From Capitella teleta (taxonomy: Eukaryota > Annelida > Polychaeta > Capitellidae): a stretch of DNA of 64,000 bases. Position numbers and translations under genes: made by a program. The stretch is from positions 22,330 to 86,329 of the forward strand of contig KB297541.1 of assembly GCA_000328365.1 (NCBI GenBank), given 5' to 3'. How positions within the stretch are numbered: position 1 is the first letter of the stretch; each line of letters opens with the position of its first letter. The notes beneath the pieces were generated by a model. It saw nothing but the letters and a program-made list of their open reading frames with translations. It made no database searches and had not been told where the DNA came from. Shown here in pieces: positions 24,386-40,000 of the stretch.

Positions 24386-27300
24386 TTTGACTGAAACTTG
24401 TTTATGAACACGTGCGAAGTTCTGCGCAGGCGTCTGACTTTTGGACGACTAGATTTCACTTGTAGGGGTGGAAGGTCTTACCGCTCTGCGCACCTGCGAA
24501 GAAAACATCGGATAAATATACAATTTTGTTACTGAAACAATACAACGGATAGAAAATACAATTATTAAACTCATAAGTCACACATTCTGAAGGGTATTGC
24601 TGATATAGAACGACAACAATGTTATATAAATGATATATCGACACAACCTGTTGCTCGTGGAAAACTAATGAACTCGTCCTCACTGAATATGCAAATAACT
24701 CATGAATATTCAATTCAGAAAAGTTTTCAAGCGACCAATCAGTTTAGACGGTATTTCAGAGTTCACGGTTTGTTGAATAAGAAAAATTCCATACGAGGGA
24801 TTCTATTAAAGCTACTACCACTCTTCTTTTATTCAGATGATGCTGGTGCGTATGTTTACGAATGTGATTATGTCATTTCATTCATTTACTAAAATGGCAT
24901 TCTCTGCACGCTTGATTGACTTGCGATTTGGCACTAATTTTATGTAAGATTAAGATAAATTCTATCTGATGAGACTTATTCATGAGAAGCAGAAGAACCA
25001 TAAAATAAATTGAGAAAATATAAAAACGGAAAATGTGGGGGAAAAAAGGTGAAAAAAAAAATAGTCTCAAAATACTGGTACACTGTAAAATAATGTCCTT
25101 CAGCGGCCTAATCGGGCCTAAGTTAACTAGAAGGCCTAACTACTTACTAGTACTACAACAGTACCTCCATATCAATCACAGGCACCCCGCACCTGTTATA
25201 CCGGTGATTTTACGCGTTTGGCTACCAATATATGTAAATAATGTGCATAAAATATCGCACATTAATTATTTCTTAAGCACCAAATTCCATGCAAAATCGC
25301 AGCATTGCAATCTGAAAATTGGCTCTAAAAATAATACATAAATTTTAAACTTTAAAATAAAAACCGAGAATTAAAACCGAAGTGAAAAGGTGACCATATA
25401 AAACCATGCCTAAGAAAGAATCACAACGTTTGCATATTTCTGTACATTACTAATAATACGTCTTACGTATGCACTTTTTCGTTTAAAAGTTAAGCGGTAA
25501 AGTACATATATTAGTACTGTAGATGCATTTGTACATAAGTACACCTTTACCACTTGGTTCCATGCGTATTATATAATATTATATCACGTACGCATTAACG
25601 AAAAAATGACAATGTGGTTATTTTTTAAATATAATAAAATAGGAAGAAGAAGAAGAGAAAACTTCCAACGGGCATTAGGGGTGAAGCAATTACACTTATA
25701 AGCATCGCAGATACAGATTAAAGAAGAAAAAGCAATTTGTCTTCTTTGATACACGAGAACTGCTCAATGAGCCGGTTATAACTCTCATTTGCAACTCAAT
25801 GCTGCAAGAGTATTTGTCAAGATTCGAATACACGCATATGCTATAGTATTCGGAGGCACATACATTGCATGAGTGCGGTCATACATTAAACACACACGCC
25901 TTAAAACTCTGCAACTGTTTACAATGGGGTTACTAGCATGTGACTCATGTATAGCACTAAAAACGGCTTATAAATATATCTGTACATATATACATGCTTT
26001 TGTGTACTTCTGTTAAGTTCAGAGGTCACTTGAGATGAGAGGGAACCCGTCACCTTGGAATGTGGATTCCGTCATTTGGCCGTCAAATCCACCAGACGGC
26101 ACATTTCACGTTGCGGCAATTTGCTAACACGCTTTAATATAAATATGCAGCATAAAAAATAAAGTACATATAGACTGGAAGAGGTTCCAATCATCATAAT
26201 ATTATGTGAGTAGCGCGGAGGGCTGTTCAAGCAGATTACACAAACAAAACCCCCACTACCTGAGAATGTCATATCTCCCTCTGAATTTCTTATTTGCTAC
26301 AATAGCCCATCAACACCATGGACGAGTGAAAAAGCAGAGTGAATATAGACAAATCCAAGTCTTGATAACATTGCCCAGAAAAACTGTCTCACGAAACGCG
26401 GTGGACCTTCAAATGAATTAGTTATTCCCGAATTACCAAACCCACTGAAAATTATCACCTAAAATCCTTGTTTGACAGCAAACAAATATGAGTCCACGTA
26501 TCTCAAACAGAAGATGTGAATTCATTGGAAGGAAACCGAATACCTGATTATTACAATGGACACTTTGTAAAATAACTATCACATGATTGGGCAATCGTTC
26601 TAATCGTGCGCATTATTGTATGTCTGGATAGCATAGAAACTTAGAAAGGTTCTCATTTCTTTGGTGAGATCAATGGCGACCCTTCAGGTAAGGCCGACGG
26701 TGCAAACAAAGTATGCATCCAAAATCATTTCAAATTATTCGCAAATTCATTGCGAATGTGACTTTTTCGATGGCGAGTTTTGATTGCTGGTTTGTGTCGA
26801 TGTTCTCAAGCAATCAGACATAAAATGCCCATCAGCGACAATACTTCAGCTGAGCTCTCTATTAAAAGCCATCTTGCCTGTCTGCAGTCCAATGATTCAC
26901 ATACACATGTATAGACATGTATCTATATGTGGCTTTACATGCATCACATTTGCGTTCTATTGAAAGCCTTCTCAATCTCTGGTTGCACACACAAAATACT
27001 TTTATCAGAGTAAACCTTCAGATTGTATACTATAGTACCTTGGATGTGCTATAACGTGCGCCACCGTCGGTATCCAATAAGGAAGAACACGGATAAAATG
27101 CAATGAATATGCACCAAGAATCTGAGAAGATACAAGCGTGTTTTCACCCAATGTTCTCATATTTCAAACTGTACTAGTCTTGTAATACAACGATTACGTG
27201 AACCTTATACATTCATCATGATTTAATTTTTTCCTTCTCGTGAAATATGCGTGCATTTTGTATCCACCTGTAATCCGTGTGTGACCTGTTTCATCACACT

Positions 27301-30300
27301 ATACAGTTGGCGGTATTTTGGAATATAGGAGCCGCAGAGCCCTTTCAATCCATTTTCCACCATACAATACATCATACAACCTTATGTATACTGCTGACTC
27401 TGCTGTTGTTTTTTTTTCCCTGAGTAGATCCTTGCTGGGTTGGGTGGGGGGGATAAGGAGTTCACTAAATTTGTATTAGTCTACAACTGTGTCAATGCAG
27501 TAAAATTGAGTCCAAGCCGTTAAATTTCTGTATCTCCATTTCAATTGAATAATGCTTTTGGAGATCGTACTCACAATTCACACCCATGGATTTTGCACGA
27601 AACGATGCAAGTGTAATTGGATGCTTCCATTATAATTATACCTTTGTTTGACACAAACCGTATCTCAGATGTTTTGACACTCCAACTGAATTAATAATTA
27701 ATAATTTAGTAGCATATTTCCACACAACATTTCGCGTGCTAGCATTTACGCATGCACATGCATGCAGAAATGTATGAATTTTGTTTTCAGACAAAAATGA
27801 ACAAAAATTACCTATCATGACTTGTATCTACCAAGTACAAACAATTATTGCGAGGGTAGAATTGAAGGACTGCTTCTCTGGCTTCAGTCGTACCTGGATA
27901 TACAATCTCAACGACCTAATGGTTGGCACTGAGCACAGGCAGCAATCTGGGCACTTAGTCCTGCACTCCACACACCATTACAGGAACTACGAGCACACAT
28001 CGGTCATGCATCCCGCAAATGCTGCTCACGATATGCGTGCGTGCGGGCGATGCAGACAAACGTGCGTGCGGTTCCGTTCGGCGACCAAACACTCTCATGG
28101 GGTCAGAAGAACAGGCTCTGTAGCCACCCTCTCGACCAAAATGTCTTTTCCACTTCAGACTCCGCTCGGACACTTGTATAAAGTATGCCACCAAAGGAAC
28201 GTCAGAAATGCTTATCGCTGTTATGATATAAAATAGCTCCCCGTGGTGCCTGCATCTATGTCTACATTTATCAACCGAAATTCGACGGCACCGCTTTGTA
28301 TATTATGCAAATGTCACAGACAAACAGTCAACCCGCTCAACAGTTACTGGATTCATTAGGTATGTGTATTTTAAGGTGAGAAAAGGGCACGTGTTACTTT
28401 ATCACTCTTTATAAAACGCCACAATCATGTTAAATATAACTTGTATAATTATACAAGTATACGTTGCATATATGTCAACCGATCTGATTGAATTGTAGTA
28501 TTGATTGTATCTCGCCAATTTTATGAATTATAGAAAGAGGTATTTTTTCTTTCAAGTATAGCACATTCATTTTTACCAATTGTGGATCCAAGGATGACCA
28601 TTAATCACTGCTTGAAGTACATTTACATGTACATGTATAACAAAGCCATACAGTATAACAGTATACCAATAACATATTTAAATTACCAACTAGTGCAACA
28701 ATAGAAGCCAGCTTGCGTCACACAAAACTCCAATCTGTAGTACTTTCAGCAAATCTATCTACGCTTGTGTGAGCGGCAAAGATTCATGCTTGATATTGCA
28801 ACTGATATCAACAGCTTTCGCCGTCATACCTTTGTAGCATTGTTCTAACACACAATACACGGCGGCTCACCGTAACACCACAACAGAGGAGGAGAGGGAT
28901 CCGGAAGAAGAAGTATCCAGATGCCATTCAAATCAGATCCGAACGGACAATGGCGCTCTTCCCACGAGCTCTCCTCCTTATTTCATTCAGGGTATAGCGC
29001 AATAACGCGACAGCAGTGTCTGCGGAGCCTCTCCCGCGCTTCCGTTACCATTCTTGGAGTCTGGTTGCAAGAGTTGCAGCAGGCAGCAGCGATTGCAGGG
29101 AGAAGCACAGGACAGTCATATTTAGCCGTGCGATGCTGCTGGCCGCCGCTCTGCATCGCTCAGATGCCGAGGCATTGGACAGCGGAAGTGCGAAGCAAGG
29201 AGACAACGGGATCAGGCGGGATCGTTACGCGGAACATTGATCTGAGAAAGCAGCACATCAATCGCACGGCACGCACCGTGGCGGTCATAAAATGCAACAC
29301 GATGCCCCTCAATGTATACAAGCATGGCAGCATGGACAATTGCAGAACTTACCTCTCCCACAACGCAGCGTTAGATCGAGATGACTGCTGGCCTATACAT
29401 GTACATGAAGCTAATGGTTTTTGTTCCATTGTTGTTAACCCTCCATGGGGTAAAGGATGACATCGGGGGTGATGCGATGTCCACACAATGTTCACCTTCC
29501 AATAATGATATCCAGGTGTAATCAAGACAAAAACACCCCAAATCAGGCCAGAAAACGAGCAGGTAAGATATGCACAATCACAACACAAGGTACCTGCTTG
29601 TATACTTGTAGACATATGCATGTCAACAAAATAATCGAAAACTACAATTGACATCACATTTCAAGGATGTTACAATGATCTAAAATAACCCGTATGTGTT
29701 TTGAAAAAAAGAGATCAACCTGCATCATACGATTATACACACACAGTATAGACCTATTATAACATTACGGCAACGTATAGATCACTCACAGGTTTTATCG
29801 TGAGTACAGATCGCCATGGTGTTAATCTGGAGAGCCTCGAATCAGGATTACTGCTTTGGCAGCACGAGCAACGCCTCCGAGGCAGACCAGGGTCACAGTG
29901 AGCACATAAAGAAGCCCTCTAACAAATGAAGCAGCCGGCATCCGGGGCGCTACGTGCAATCACAGGCGGACTGACCTGGTGCCCCGGGCCAGATCATATC
30001 TCAAATGCCCTCTTTCCTCATCCCAGCTCTCTCCTTATAATGGAACCGGGATTCCTTTGCTTCTGCTTATTTCAGAGCCGCGAGGAAGTAATAAACAGAT
30101 GTCACCCCGATGTGGTGGCCTCTCTTGAGGGCTGGACAACCCTGCCGCAGAGTGGGATCATATCTGCCACTCTCGGAAGGTGAGGCATCGTGATGAGATT
30201 GACGATGACATGTCTTGTGATTGACATCTGAATTTTCTGCAATGCTTATTGCCCTTCGATCCCCGAAGGACCTCCGGGCTGAGAAAAGTCAGAGTGTTTG

Positions 30301-33300
30301 GCAATATTGCTGCCGCATGCAGCTGCTGTGATCCCGGGACGACTGTAATTGGCATGTACGCGTATGGACACTTACAATAAATATCCAACTTGATTGACGA
30401 TACTCGTAAAATGAGGTATTGTTCATGCATATTCATGACTACACCCCCGCAGGTATTGGACACCCCAAGCACACACTCAGCCTGGGACTGATAAATTCCT
30501 TCTGTTGTTAATTGTATAAAATCTCACCTTTGCTGAATACAATTAAAGAGCACGCACTGCCTGTATATTTGATCAAAGCACGCAATCGGTCTTGAAGTTT
30601 CTTCGGTTCTGACATCATGCTTTTATGGTGCAAAATTCGATGTCATTGCGCGAGTGCGCCGCCCGCCTGATCAGCGCTCAAGTGCGCTGATCTCGATGGA
30701 GTTGGAGGGTGAATTTTGACAAGGGGGCTACGGGGGTGGGATCCCTCCCTGCGGCTTGTCACTGGACAGCTCTTTCCACTTTGATCATCCTCCATTTCTG
30801 CGGATCCTATTACTGTATACTCGCCAATGCGATCCTCTCGCGCCGCTGATCGGCTGGTGAGTCGCGACCTTTCGCGAGCAATTTATCAGCTCTCAATATG
30901 TGAGAAAGGGTCGCATTGATAGATGATTTTGCCGATTGAATCAATGTCTCTCGGAAGGGTAATGAACGCCTGCGGAGGCATTACGAGGGCTTTGTTTCCG
31001 CAGATGGAATGCTGTGCCAATGAGCCTTGTGTGGAATGGGCGCACATCTATATCACTTTCGAGTCGGTCTTATAGCCCACCGCGTGCCATATAGTTTATA
31101 CCGAGGAGTGCCGGTCGGTATATGAACTCACGAGGAGATGAGCAGTGTACTTTTAGGTATATGTGTGCGAGTTCGACCAAACGCGTTCCACTTTAATGTA
31201 TGCTAATCGCGGTGAATCCTTTTCAGCCATTTCCAATCAACGAGGCAAGACAAGGACGTGGAAGATCTCGAATTGGAGAGATTTTCCAGGGAGCTGCCTC
31301 CATGATGGATTATCGGCGAATTGACAATGATTGAGCTAAAGGCCTTCCATTCACGTGCGTCCCATATCGGCACTTTACATGATGGCTCGCATAAAGCGTT
31401 TGGTCGATGGACAATCTGTTATCAGCCAGAATGCATTGACGCCATTCTGGTTGCATAATCCCCAGGACGAATGCTACACTGCTTCGTGGCTGGCCTTTTG
31501 CAGCCGGTGAAACGACTAATAGGCGTCCATAATAGATCGCAGCCGGAAGCTGGGCCTACGACTTATACACGCAAAGCGTCATCTCTGTGGGGCTAATATC
31601 GTGAATGCCACAGAACGGTCGCAGACGGTGGAGTCATGGAGCCGAGCGATCCATCATACGCACTCAGTAATCAGCCGACAGAAGTAAGGGGCCGACAACC
31701 CCCATTTGCATTAAGCATCACATCAACGCTGCTCGGCGCGTGAGGCCGAATAGGACAATCAGGGCACCGCCTTCGCTGGCACCGCAATTGGTGCTGAGCC
31801 GATCAAGGGCTTTTATTTCGCGGCTTCAGATGTTGCACCCCTTATAGCCCAATCAACGCCCAACGAGATAAAACATTGATGGTGTATTTATGAAGGAAAT
31901 CTGATCAACCCTATCACAGTACAGTACACGTCATAAATGTAATTGATGTAAATGTGTAATGCATACATGGCCACACCCAAAATATGAGATAAGTGGATAA
32001 ATAACATGGCATACAGTCACGATGAAACGCAGATAAATCTGTTATTAAGATGCATTCAGTTCTCGTGCACATTGTATATATATTACATACCTATATCAAC
32101 CTTGACCAGCCGATGGTGCATATTGTATGTGCAGCAATAGAAGCCAGATGGGGCACGAAAAGACGGGTGTCGGACTTACCTCAGAAGCGCACAAGTTCAA
32201 CACTACGTCTTCTTGCGTTGAATCCCAGAAAGACCTAATATAGTGGCTTGCTGCGGGAATCATGGCAAGACGGTGCACCTGCCTCCAATGAGAAGGAGGC
32301 AGGGCCTCGCCTCGTCAGCTCCTCAATTAAGAGAGCATAGCACATGCAACAATGGCCGATAATGAGCCGGTGCCTGCGAAGTGAGTTTCGAAGCAATGAC
32401 CCTTGCTCGTTCCCTGCACTTCTTGTGAAATCACTCTGAGGAGCGTTGGGCAAGTAATTGCGTCCACAATATGTTTCTTCCTCTCTGGAGACCGTCATCC
32501 ATCTTACGGGATGTGGTCAATGGCCATCACGCTGAACAACGGGGATTTCATGCGCATTTGTCTTGAAGCGAGTCCTTGTTTACCCTCTCTATGCTCATCG
32601 TCAATATCGTCCACAAGGGAATTGTTAGTCACTCTAGGGCACCTAATGGACAACCAACCTTCCATATATATTCTATACGAGAGCAACGTTCATGCATTAC
32701 ATGTGACAGCTGAAGTGTACAGTTCTGTTTTCGTGATTTTGTCCAGGTGCTTATGTATACATGGTGCATTTAATGATGTCCTAATTGACCGGTCAGGAAA
32801 CGCTGGATCTCTGGTGACATCTTGTGTACTTAATGCTGCATGCATTCAGTTGAATTTCCGCTGCAAGCAGTGCGCTGCCCTTTCTTGGGAAATGTGAAAG
32901 GTTCATACATTGAATTACACACGTCTAACCCAGCGACAAAACAGCCGAAGGAAATGGTCCATCGGGGCGGCGGGAGTCACCTTACTTGGCCATAACTCAA
33001 TTACACCTTGCAAGGCTTGAAAGCCATCTGCAAAGGGACAACAGGAGCCCAAGGGTCGGCGAATTGTCGGCGGCGGAGCTTATCACGCAGTCAGATAAAG
33101 AACGCGCATGCGATGTCATCGCTGATCGGTTGGATGGCGTCGAGGACGCTTACAATGCACACAGTGATCACTTGGGCTGATGGCGCTTCGTCTCCTTCGA
33201 CGCCTGATTACACGCGGCTCAAATCAATGGAAATCCACGCCGCTTTTGTTCTGAGCTGCTGCCCCGGATGCATTTGAAACCGGCGACAAACCCTCTCTCG

Positions 33301-33679
33301 CTCCTTGGCGGCCCTTCCGCTTGGGATGTTGTGCTCGGAGTTGGCCAACAGCGGATACGTTCTCACTGTGTCCATATAAGGGTTGCTCCCTGGGGCAACC
33401 ATGGAGAACAATGGGAGCCAATATGCCGCTATTCCCATGCATTGCACAAAAAGCAAAAGGACGCGTATACTTGGGAGAGATCGGCAATTCCTAGAAAACG
33501 AGTCGGCCAAATAAGAGAGTCCCACATGAGTGATAAATTACTCGAGGCAAGGAAGCAACGAATCCGAAATGGCCCAATATTTAGATTTCTCAGAGCAAAA
33601 GGGAATAAAGATCATCGTTCAAAATCCTTTAGCAAGAAAGAAACACAGAGAAGCAAAGAGAATATCCTTAAACAACGCA
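24386..33679. other. 9.3-kb stretch upstream of quaking, no gene seen
   Basis: The region lies between the quaking start and the DDX18 poly(A) signal; both genes are on the minus strand. No exon, transposon or RNA gene could be supported. It contains mixed AT-rich DNA and, from about 28.8 to 33.6 kb, more GC-rich DNA. This is where the quaking promoter, 5'UTR exons and enhancers would be expected. Confidence 0.5.
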
Positions 33680-33685
33680 TTTATT
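33680..33685 (-). terminator. candidate DDX18 polyadenylation signal
   Basis: AATAAA on the minus strand, about 390 bp after the DDX18 stop codon. Confidence 0.4.
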
Positions 33686-34072
33686 GACTTTTCCACGGTT
33701 CATAAATGAATAGTTGATAGAAAGAGGACATAAAACATGATGTATCAACATTGCGATGACGGGGTCAGGACGAATCCACTTGTACAATTCAATTTCTTTT
33801 ACAGTTGGCTAAATCAGCGTCGGTCGACTCCTCTGTACCGGGCAGCGGGAGGCCAGCCTCAGTGTTTATGGGGGCATAATTCGATATTATTGAGGCAATC
33901 TTAGCCGTTTGGCTATTACTTTGGGGGACATGAAGCCGCCATCATAGGTGGTGTTGCGACGGCGTGACACGAGGCGTTTATGACGAATTTCCTTCTAAGA
34001 CATTCCATAAAAACAAGGGGGGCATATTGTACGGATAATGCGATGACCGCTGAGAGCTAATTAATAGGCGTT

Positions 34073-37000
34073 TTATCGGGTGAATTTGCGCAGGGCTTTT
34101 TTCGAGGTCGGCTGTACGAACGTCTTCTTGAACATCTTCGTCCTGGCCGACTGCTTCTTGTTCTCGTACCCATAGGCGCCCTTCGATGATGATTCAACTT
34201 GTTTGCTGTGAGCCACTGAAGCAAGAGAGTTAAGGAAAACGGAGATTCATTCAAGAGACTGTGTGATCGGAGGGCAATCAGGCAGAGTAGCCGAGGCGAT
34301 GCGATCCATCACAGAACCAGGCGTTGCTCATTCACGTCATCAATATAACTCACTTATTGAATATTGACGAGAAGAAAAGACAAGTATTATTTTATGTCAC
34401 ACTTTGTAAGCGGTGCATTGAGCTGCCAAGCGCGTATTCAACTGGGCCAAATTAATTTGCTCTTTTCATATATATTTTTTCTCTTCTGCTTATAGCAAGC
34501 CAAGACTTGGAACGACTCTTTCATGGTGTTTGCAACGTCTCTTAACTCTCTTTACTCATCAAACGCACACCAAAAAGTAGCGAAAGAAAAGGGGAAAAAT
34601 TATGATTATATACATATAAGAGATTCCAAATAAATAACATGGTTAATGTTTGTCGAGGCCGACGCGCTGCGGCTTCGGCCTATATGCACAAGGGATACGA
34701 TGCCTTCTCCATTCAAAATGCGCAGGGTGCGGGCACGTCAGGTGATCACGCCGCATCAATCACAGTGCCGTGTTGCCATAGCAACCGCGGTATACCCAAC
34801 TCTCCACAAGTAACATATCCGATTTCAGCATCAACACCCCACCTCCCTCCCTCCCGACGTGAGGGGGGTTGAAGATTTTTGTGCAAGGCCAGAAATTTAT
34901 TAGTTCATGCTTCGGAGCTTCAGGCATTTAAAACCTCAGTTTCAGCGCTTATAAACCATAAAAAAAAACGGAAAAAAAAAAAAAAAAAAAAAAAAACACG
35001 TAGCAAAAGTAATGAAAAACGGAGAAGGCCAGCGCCGTTTCGTACGCCCCGCCGAGTCTTGTGCCCCGCGCGCTGTTTTAAATTACATATTCCATTACTG
35101 GCAAAATGGCCACAGCCACAAAACTCCCCAAGTGCGGTGTTAATGTTGTTCATATTTAATGCCTCTGGATGAGGAAATATGAAAGGTGTGACCACAGCAC
35201 CATACACTGCTTGCTCATTACGCGGGATGACCACTGTCCACGGTGTCCAGATATGACCACGCAGCAAACAAGAGAATCGTGTGAGATTTTGCAAGATTTC
35301 GCTTCGACGCCAATGGATTGCGCAACCTAAATATGACATAATGGGAAAAGCGATGGCAAGAAGGGAGAGACGGGAAAGTGTCCTCTTCGAAGCTATTTGG
35401 GCGCCGCTCATTCAGCCAAAATGGCGTTACGTAACAGCGCTGGAGGAATGTCATTCAACATCAGCGTCCGAGCGTAATGATTAATGAAAATTCTGCTTTT
35501 TGTTATTATGCTATTCGCTGGTATTTACGTCAGCGGGAGTCTTGAGGCCGATGAGCCTCTTTGGCGACCCTTGAGTTATAATTACCCTCACCCCGCGGGT
35601 TAGCGAGTTAGCCAAGGACAAGATAATTACTCATCGGAGTCATTGGACAACCCTCAGTTTACACGACATATGGTCAGGAGAGTCATGGAAAACATTTAAA
35701 TCTCTTTGAAAATTGAAAGAAAAACGGTTCAAATATCTCATTTACAGGTTAACAGAGGCTCGTACTATAGAAGTTAAGAGGAGAGAAAAATAACATTAGC
35801 AAAAGTTTGTCTGTTTTCAGCAAACAACAGCTGTTTTGCTGGGGTAGTTGATGTACAACAGTCTCACATGCCAGGCAACCAGCTACATTTGTATCTTCAC
35901 GGAGAAGATTTCTAGCAATTTGATTGATGACGTTTCTCATTTAGCGCTCCGTCAGCGCCCATGCTGCAGCTACGGGTGATTGAGCGAACAGCTTCTTCTC
36001 GGCGGTTGAAGCTGCGTGGTATTTCGGACAAAAAAAACGACGCAAGATGAAAGAAGAGCGTGCGTGCGTGGCAAAGGATACTCAGGTTGACGTACGGGGG
36101 CACCTTCAACCCGAAAGACAGCGCCGTCTTGCGCAAGTCGAGCGTCTTGATGTCAAACACCGACTTCAGATGGTGCGATCCATACGCGCGGACATAGCCT
36201 TTGTATCCCTCCGCGGCTGACTTGTTCAAGAAGTAGTTCTTCTCGATCAGATTCTCCAACTGAAAAAGATAAAAGAAAAATGCTCTTGTCACATCTGACC
36301 GCAAAATGCACGCGATAATTGAAAGCACGACGGCCGCGAAAATAAAAACATTTGTCTTTTTTTCATCACAGCCGCATCTATCAGGGAAGGAAGCCAGTGA
36401 AAATGCCGCGGAAAATATCAAGGGTTGTTGAGCAACAGTAACAATAAGGGAAAAAGAGCCAGGTGCTTTGGTTGAAGGGTAACATCGTGGTTGCACGCGA
36501 TGCATCCAGGCAGCTAGCATACATCCTCATTCTGAGACTGCAACACATCCATCTCAATAGACGCGCATCCTAATATAAGGGGCTTCGGCCGAAATGTCAT
36601 ATTCAGAGCATTCGAAGAGTGAATTAGTGCCCATTTTTCACGTTAGGCTAAAATGTCAGCGGAAATGGACTAATTGTTAATCGCAGGGGAATCAATTGGA
36701 GGCCATAATGCGCCATTGATCGTAGGGGGCTAATGGCGACAGGCACGGAGCCTCACCTGCGGTTGGATGTTGGAGATCTTGGCCCAGGAGAACTCCAGTT
36801 CAGCCAGCGCAATCTTCGCCTGACGCAGGTAGCGCAGGAAACCCAGCTCCTCAGGACGCAGGATGAGTAGGGCGTGACCTTGACCTCCCTCTCCACGCGC
36901 TGTGCGACCAACACGGTGAATGTACTCCTGCAATACATAAAACATCAGTCAGTATTATCGAATAACATGAGAACATTTCCAGAGGTGAGCATATACAATC

Positions 37001-40000
37001 GCAAGGAGAAGGTCACACCGCTGCAGATGAATGTCTGGCATGCAAACCAAGTGACCTTGGCGGCGCCAATCAGTACACTCCAAGTGCCGACTCTCTCTCA
37101 CTCCAAAGCCTAAAAAGGTAAAAAGAAGGGTCACCCCCACCCCCTTCCCCTTCAAGAGCCATTGCAATCATAAAATGCACGCAGCAACACGGGGTGACGG
37201 GCAAAGCTCGGAAAGATCAGCGGCTTCATAATTCATAAGACAAGGATTGCATTAAGGGATTTCGGGATCGAGTTGAGCAAGAGGGGAGATGGATCGGCCA
37301 TTATCAGGCAGAATGGCGGGCCATATACAGTGAGCTAGCAGGCTAATTCGCAATGTACTTGGACAACATGCAGGACGAAAACGACTTGAAGGCGAAGAGG
37401 CATGATCGCTTTGCGTGAGCCGAACTCGCAAGCGAAAGCTCTGCGAGTGAGTCAAAGTGGCCATTTCGGAGATCGATAGAAACAACAGGGCGACGATGCC
37501 AAACGGGACGGGGCTCCAGAGGTCGAAGAGAATAGCGGCGCTAATAGCCTGCGGGGATCCCGCGGGATCGAAGGCCTCTTGAAAAGTGACCCGAGACTTG
37601 CGTCAGCCACAATGAGTCCTCAAACCCACAGTTGCCAACACACGACATAGCACATAACGCGATTAGACGAAGCAAAGATCAGAGCGCTCGCCGTCCCATT
37701 GGTGGCCTCACAAAGTACCACAAAGGCTTCTTCATTCGCTGATTCCACGTCGCAATATGCGAGTGAATGGGGCGGTGAACGGGCCAATGCAAACGATTTC
37801 ATAACCGCAGAGTCGCCCGGTCTCACGAGCCCATTGAGGACAAACAAGGAGTTCTGAAGGCGCGTCCGATGCTATCACGCAAGTTGCGTAACAGTGTCAG
37901 GAATCTCGCCGCCGACCAGGCGCTCCGCCTCGACCGAGTCCCATCAGAGAGAGAGCAAAGAACGGTGCTCAGCCATCACGTGCGGCGATGTCTTTCAGAT
38001 ATTCATAGGAAACGGCAAATTCACCTCTTCACATGCATAGGGGTTTCCATGGGGAGATGGCGGGCGGCTATCAGGGGAAACAAGCACATGTAATGGAGCC
38101 CCTCGAGCGGAGGGGATCAGGCGCCGATAAGGGTTCTTCAAGGGCCGCGCCGCAGCAGCAACACCAGCAACCGACGTTGGAGGCCAACCCGATAACGACG
38201 CCGCGGCTTAAAAACGCCAAGCCGAAACAGGCGAGGGAACAATGTGCGGCATGCCGATAAGGACACGTTGCCATGCAGGCAGCCCATGCGAGCAGCTGGC
38301 GACAAGAGCGGCGGAAAAAGCAAGGCGCCCATGAAAACGCGTGCGCTGCGTACAACCAGGCAACAGGCAGCGCCGCCGAGGATTCCGCCATGATTGGACC
38401 GCAATTTGGGCGCGTCTCACGGAAACAAACGGCGCACGGTGAAGAAAGGGGAAGCGACGCCGGCCGCAGGTGGCGCGGGTCCCTCGGGAGATTTCACGTC
38501 GCGCTTCTGCATTGAGGAGAGCATCGTCGACCAATATGGATGGCATGCTGAGATGCCGCCCCGTGGTCGACCAGAAAGCAGCCGCCGACCGTAATGACAT
38601 TGCATGTAATCGTTCAGAAGACCACGAAGAACAGGCGACATCACTGCGCGGCAAATAGGCTGCTAATCAACGGCGTTTATCACGTTGGCAGCCCGTGCCC
38701 CGAGTGGGATGGGAAGGACCCTTCATCACGATGAGGTAGCGAAGAGGGCCAAGAGTCGGGCTGATAATTAGGAGCAGGAGACGGCGGCCCGGGAGCGGGG
38801 TGCCTGGCACCTCCACAAATCGCCATTAGTGCAGGCAGCCTCTCCTTTCGAGGACTCGAAATGGCCCAAGATTGCTTGACACTGTCAACAGCGCCAGTCG
38901 AATGAGGAGAGTGCGATTGAGACGGATGGCGGGCGACGAATGCGGACAGCAGCCAATTGACTCTCCGTTCCTCCCTTCTCCTTCCGTGTTGACTCACGCA
39001 GTGTCATGAGAGGGGGGGGCGCGCCCGCAATTCATTCCCCCTTCGGGACACGTCATGTCCTGCGTGGGCTTGGCGACAAACGACACCGGAAGAGTCAAGG
39101 GTGCGCACCCTACCTTGGGGTCATCTGGGGGGTCATACTGCACGATCCAGTCGACAGCGGGGATGTCCAGGCCACGGGCAGCAACGTCCGTGCAGAGCAG
39201 GATGCCGTCCTTGGCATTGCAGAACTGGAAGAAAGTCTGCGTGCGTTTCGTCTGCTTCTGTTTGCCCTGTGAATGAAACGAGTGAAAGATCAGACATGGT
39301 AAATTATGGAGATGATCTCGAATGCTCTACAAGTGTTCCGTCTTATGCTTTTATGCATGCAGAAGAGCAATAACGGGTCACTCCATAATCAGTAATGACG
39401 GATGCAACATGAATGCAATTTTAGCAGCGCACAAGCTACAACAGAGAGATTAATAGATGGCATAAGCCAAGCAGCGAGATGGCAGCACGCAGCTATAGGG
39501 CAGGATTACGATCGCATGCTGATCAAGCAGACCAGAAGAGGGTTGTTTCATGAGATGTATGGACGAGCAGGCGAGAGCATTGGAGCACAAAGCAGGCGAG
39601 CGGCGTACATCAGGCTTATTCACGACCGACGTGCGGTTGCTTATTACGGGCGTCCAGACAGCAGCAGCAGCAGCAGTAGTCATCCAAAGAGCAACAACTT
39701 GCACTGTTTATGGCAAAAGAGTTTCATGGTTGTTTATGGCACAGCAGGTCAGCAGAGATAGAGTCAACATGACGACAGAGCGAGAGAGAGAAAAAAAATG
39801 GATCTGCAGCGAAGCGGAAAGGAATCGCAGATTAGCTCATTAGAAGGCACGGCCAGAGCAGATGCAGCGACCACAATTGCACTGTACACGCACTCATTGG
39901 AACAATTACGAGCAAGAAAAGGTTGCGCGAGCTGCAAAAACAGGGTCGCATACATGGGCTGGGCCAATGGCTGTCATGCAAGCCACAGGCAATCTTTGCG

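Noticed and set aside
25470-25615. Imperfect inverted repeat around GCACTTTTTCGTT / AACGAAAAAATG
   Set aside because: Arms match only in short blocks and no flanking duplication was found.
27781-28236. 151-residue open frame
   Set aside because: No family features; lies in intergenic DNA with no splice or promoter support.
28921-29460. 179-residue plus-strand open frame
   Set aside because: No motif, no splice context and no recognisable family; more likely a chance frame in GC-richer DNA.
32403-32897. 164-residue Cys/Ser-rich open frame
   Set aside because: Composition looks random; no domain or homologue pattern recognised.
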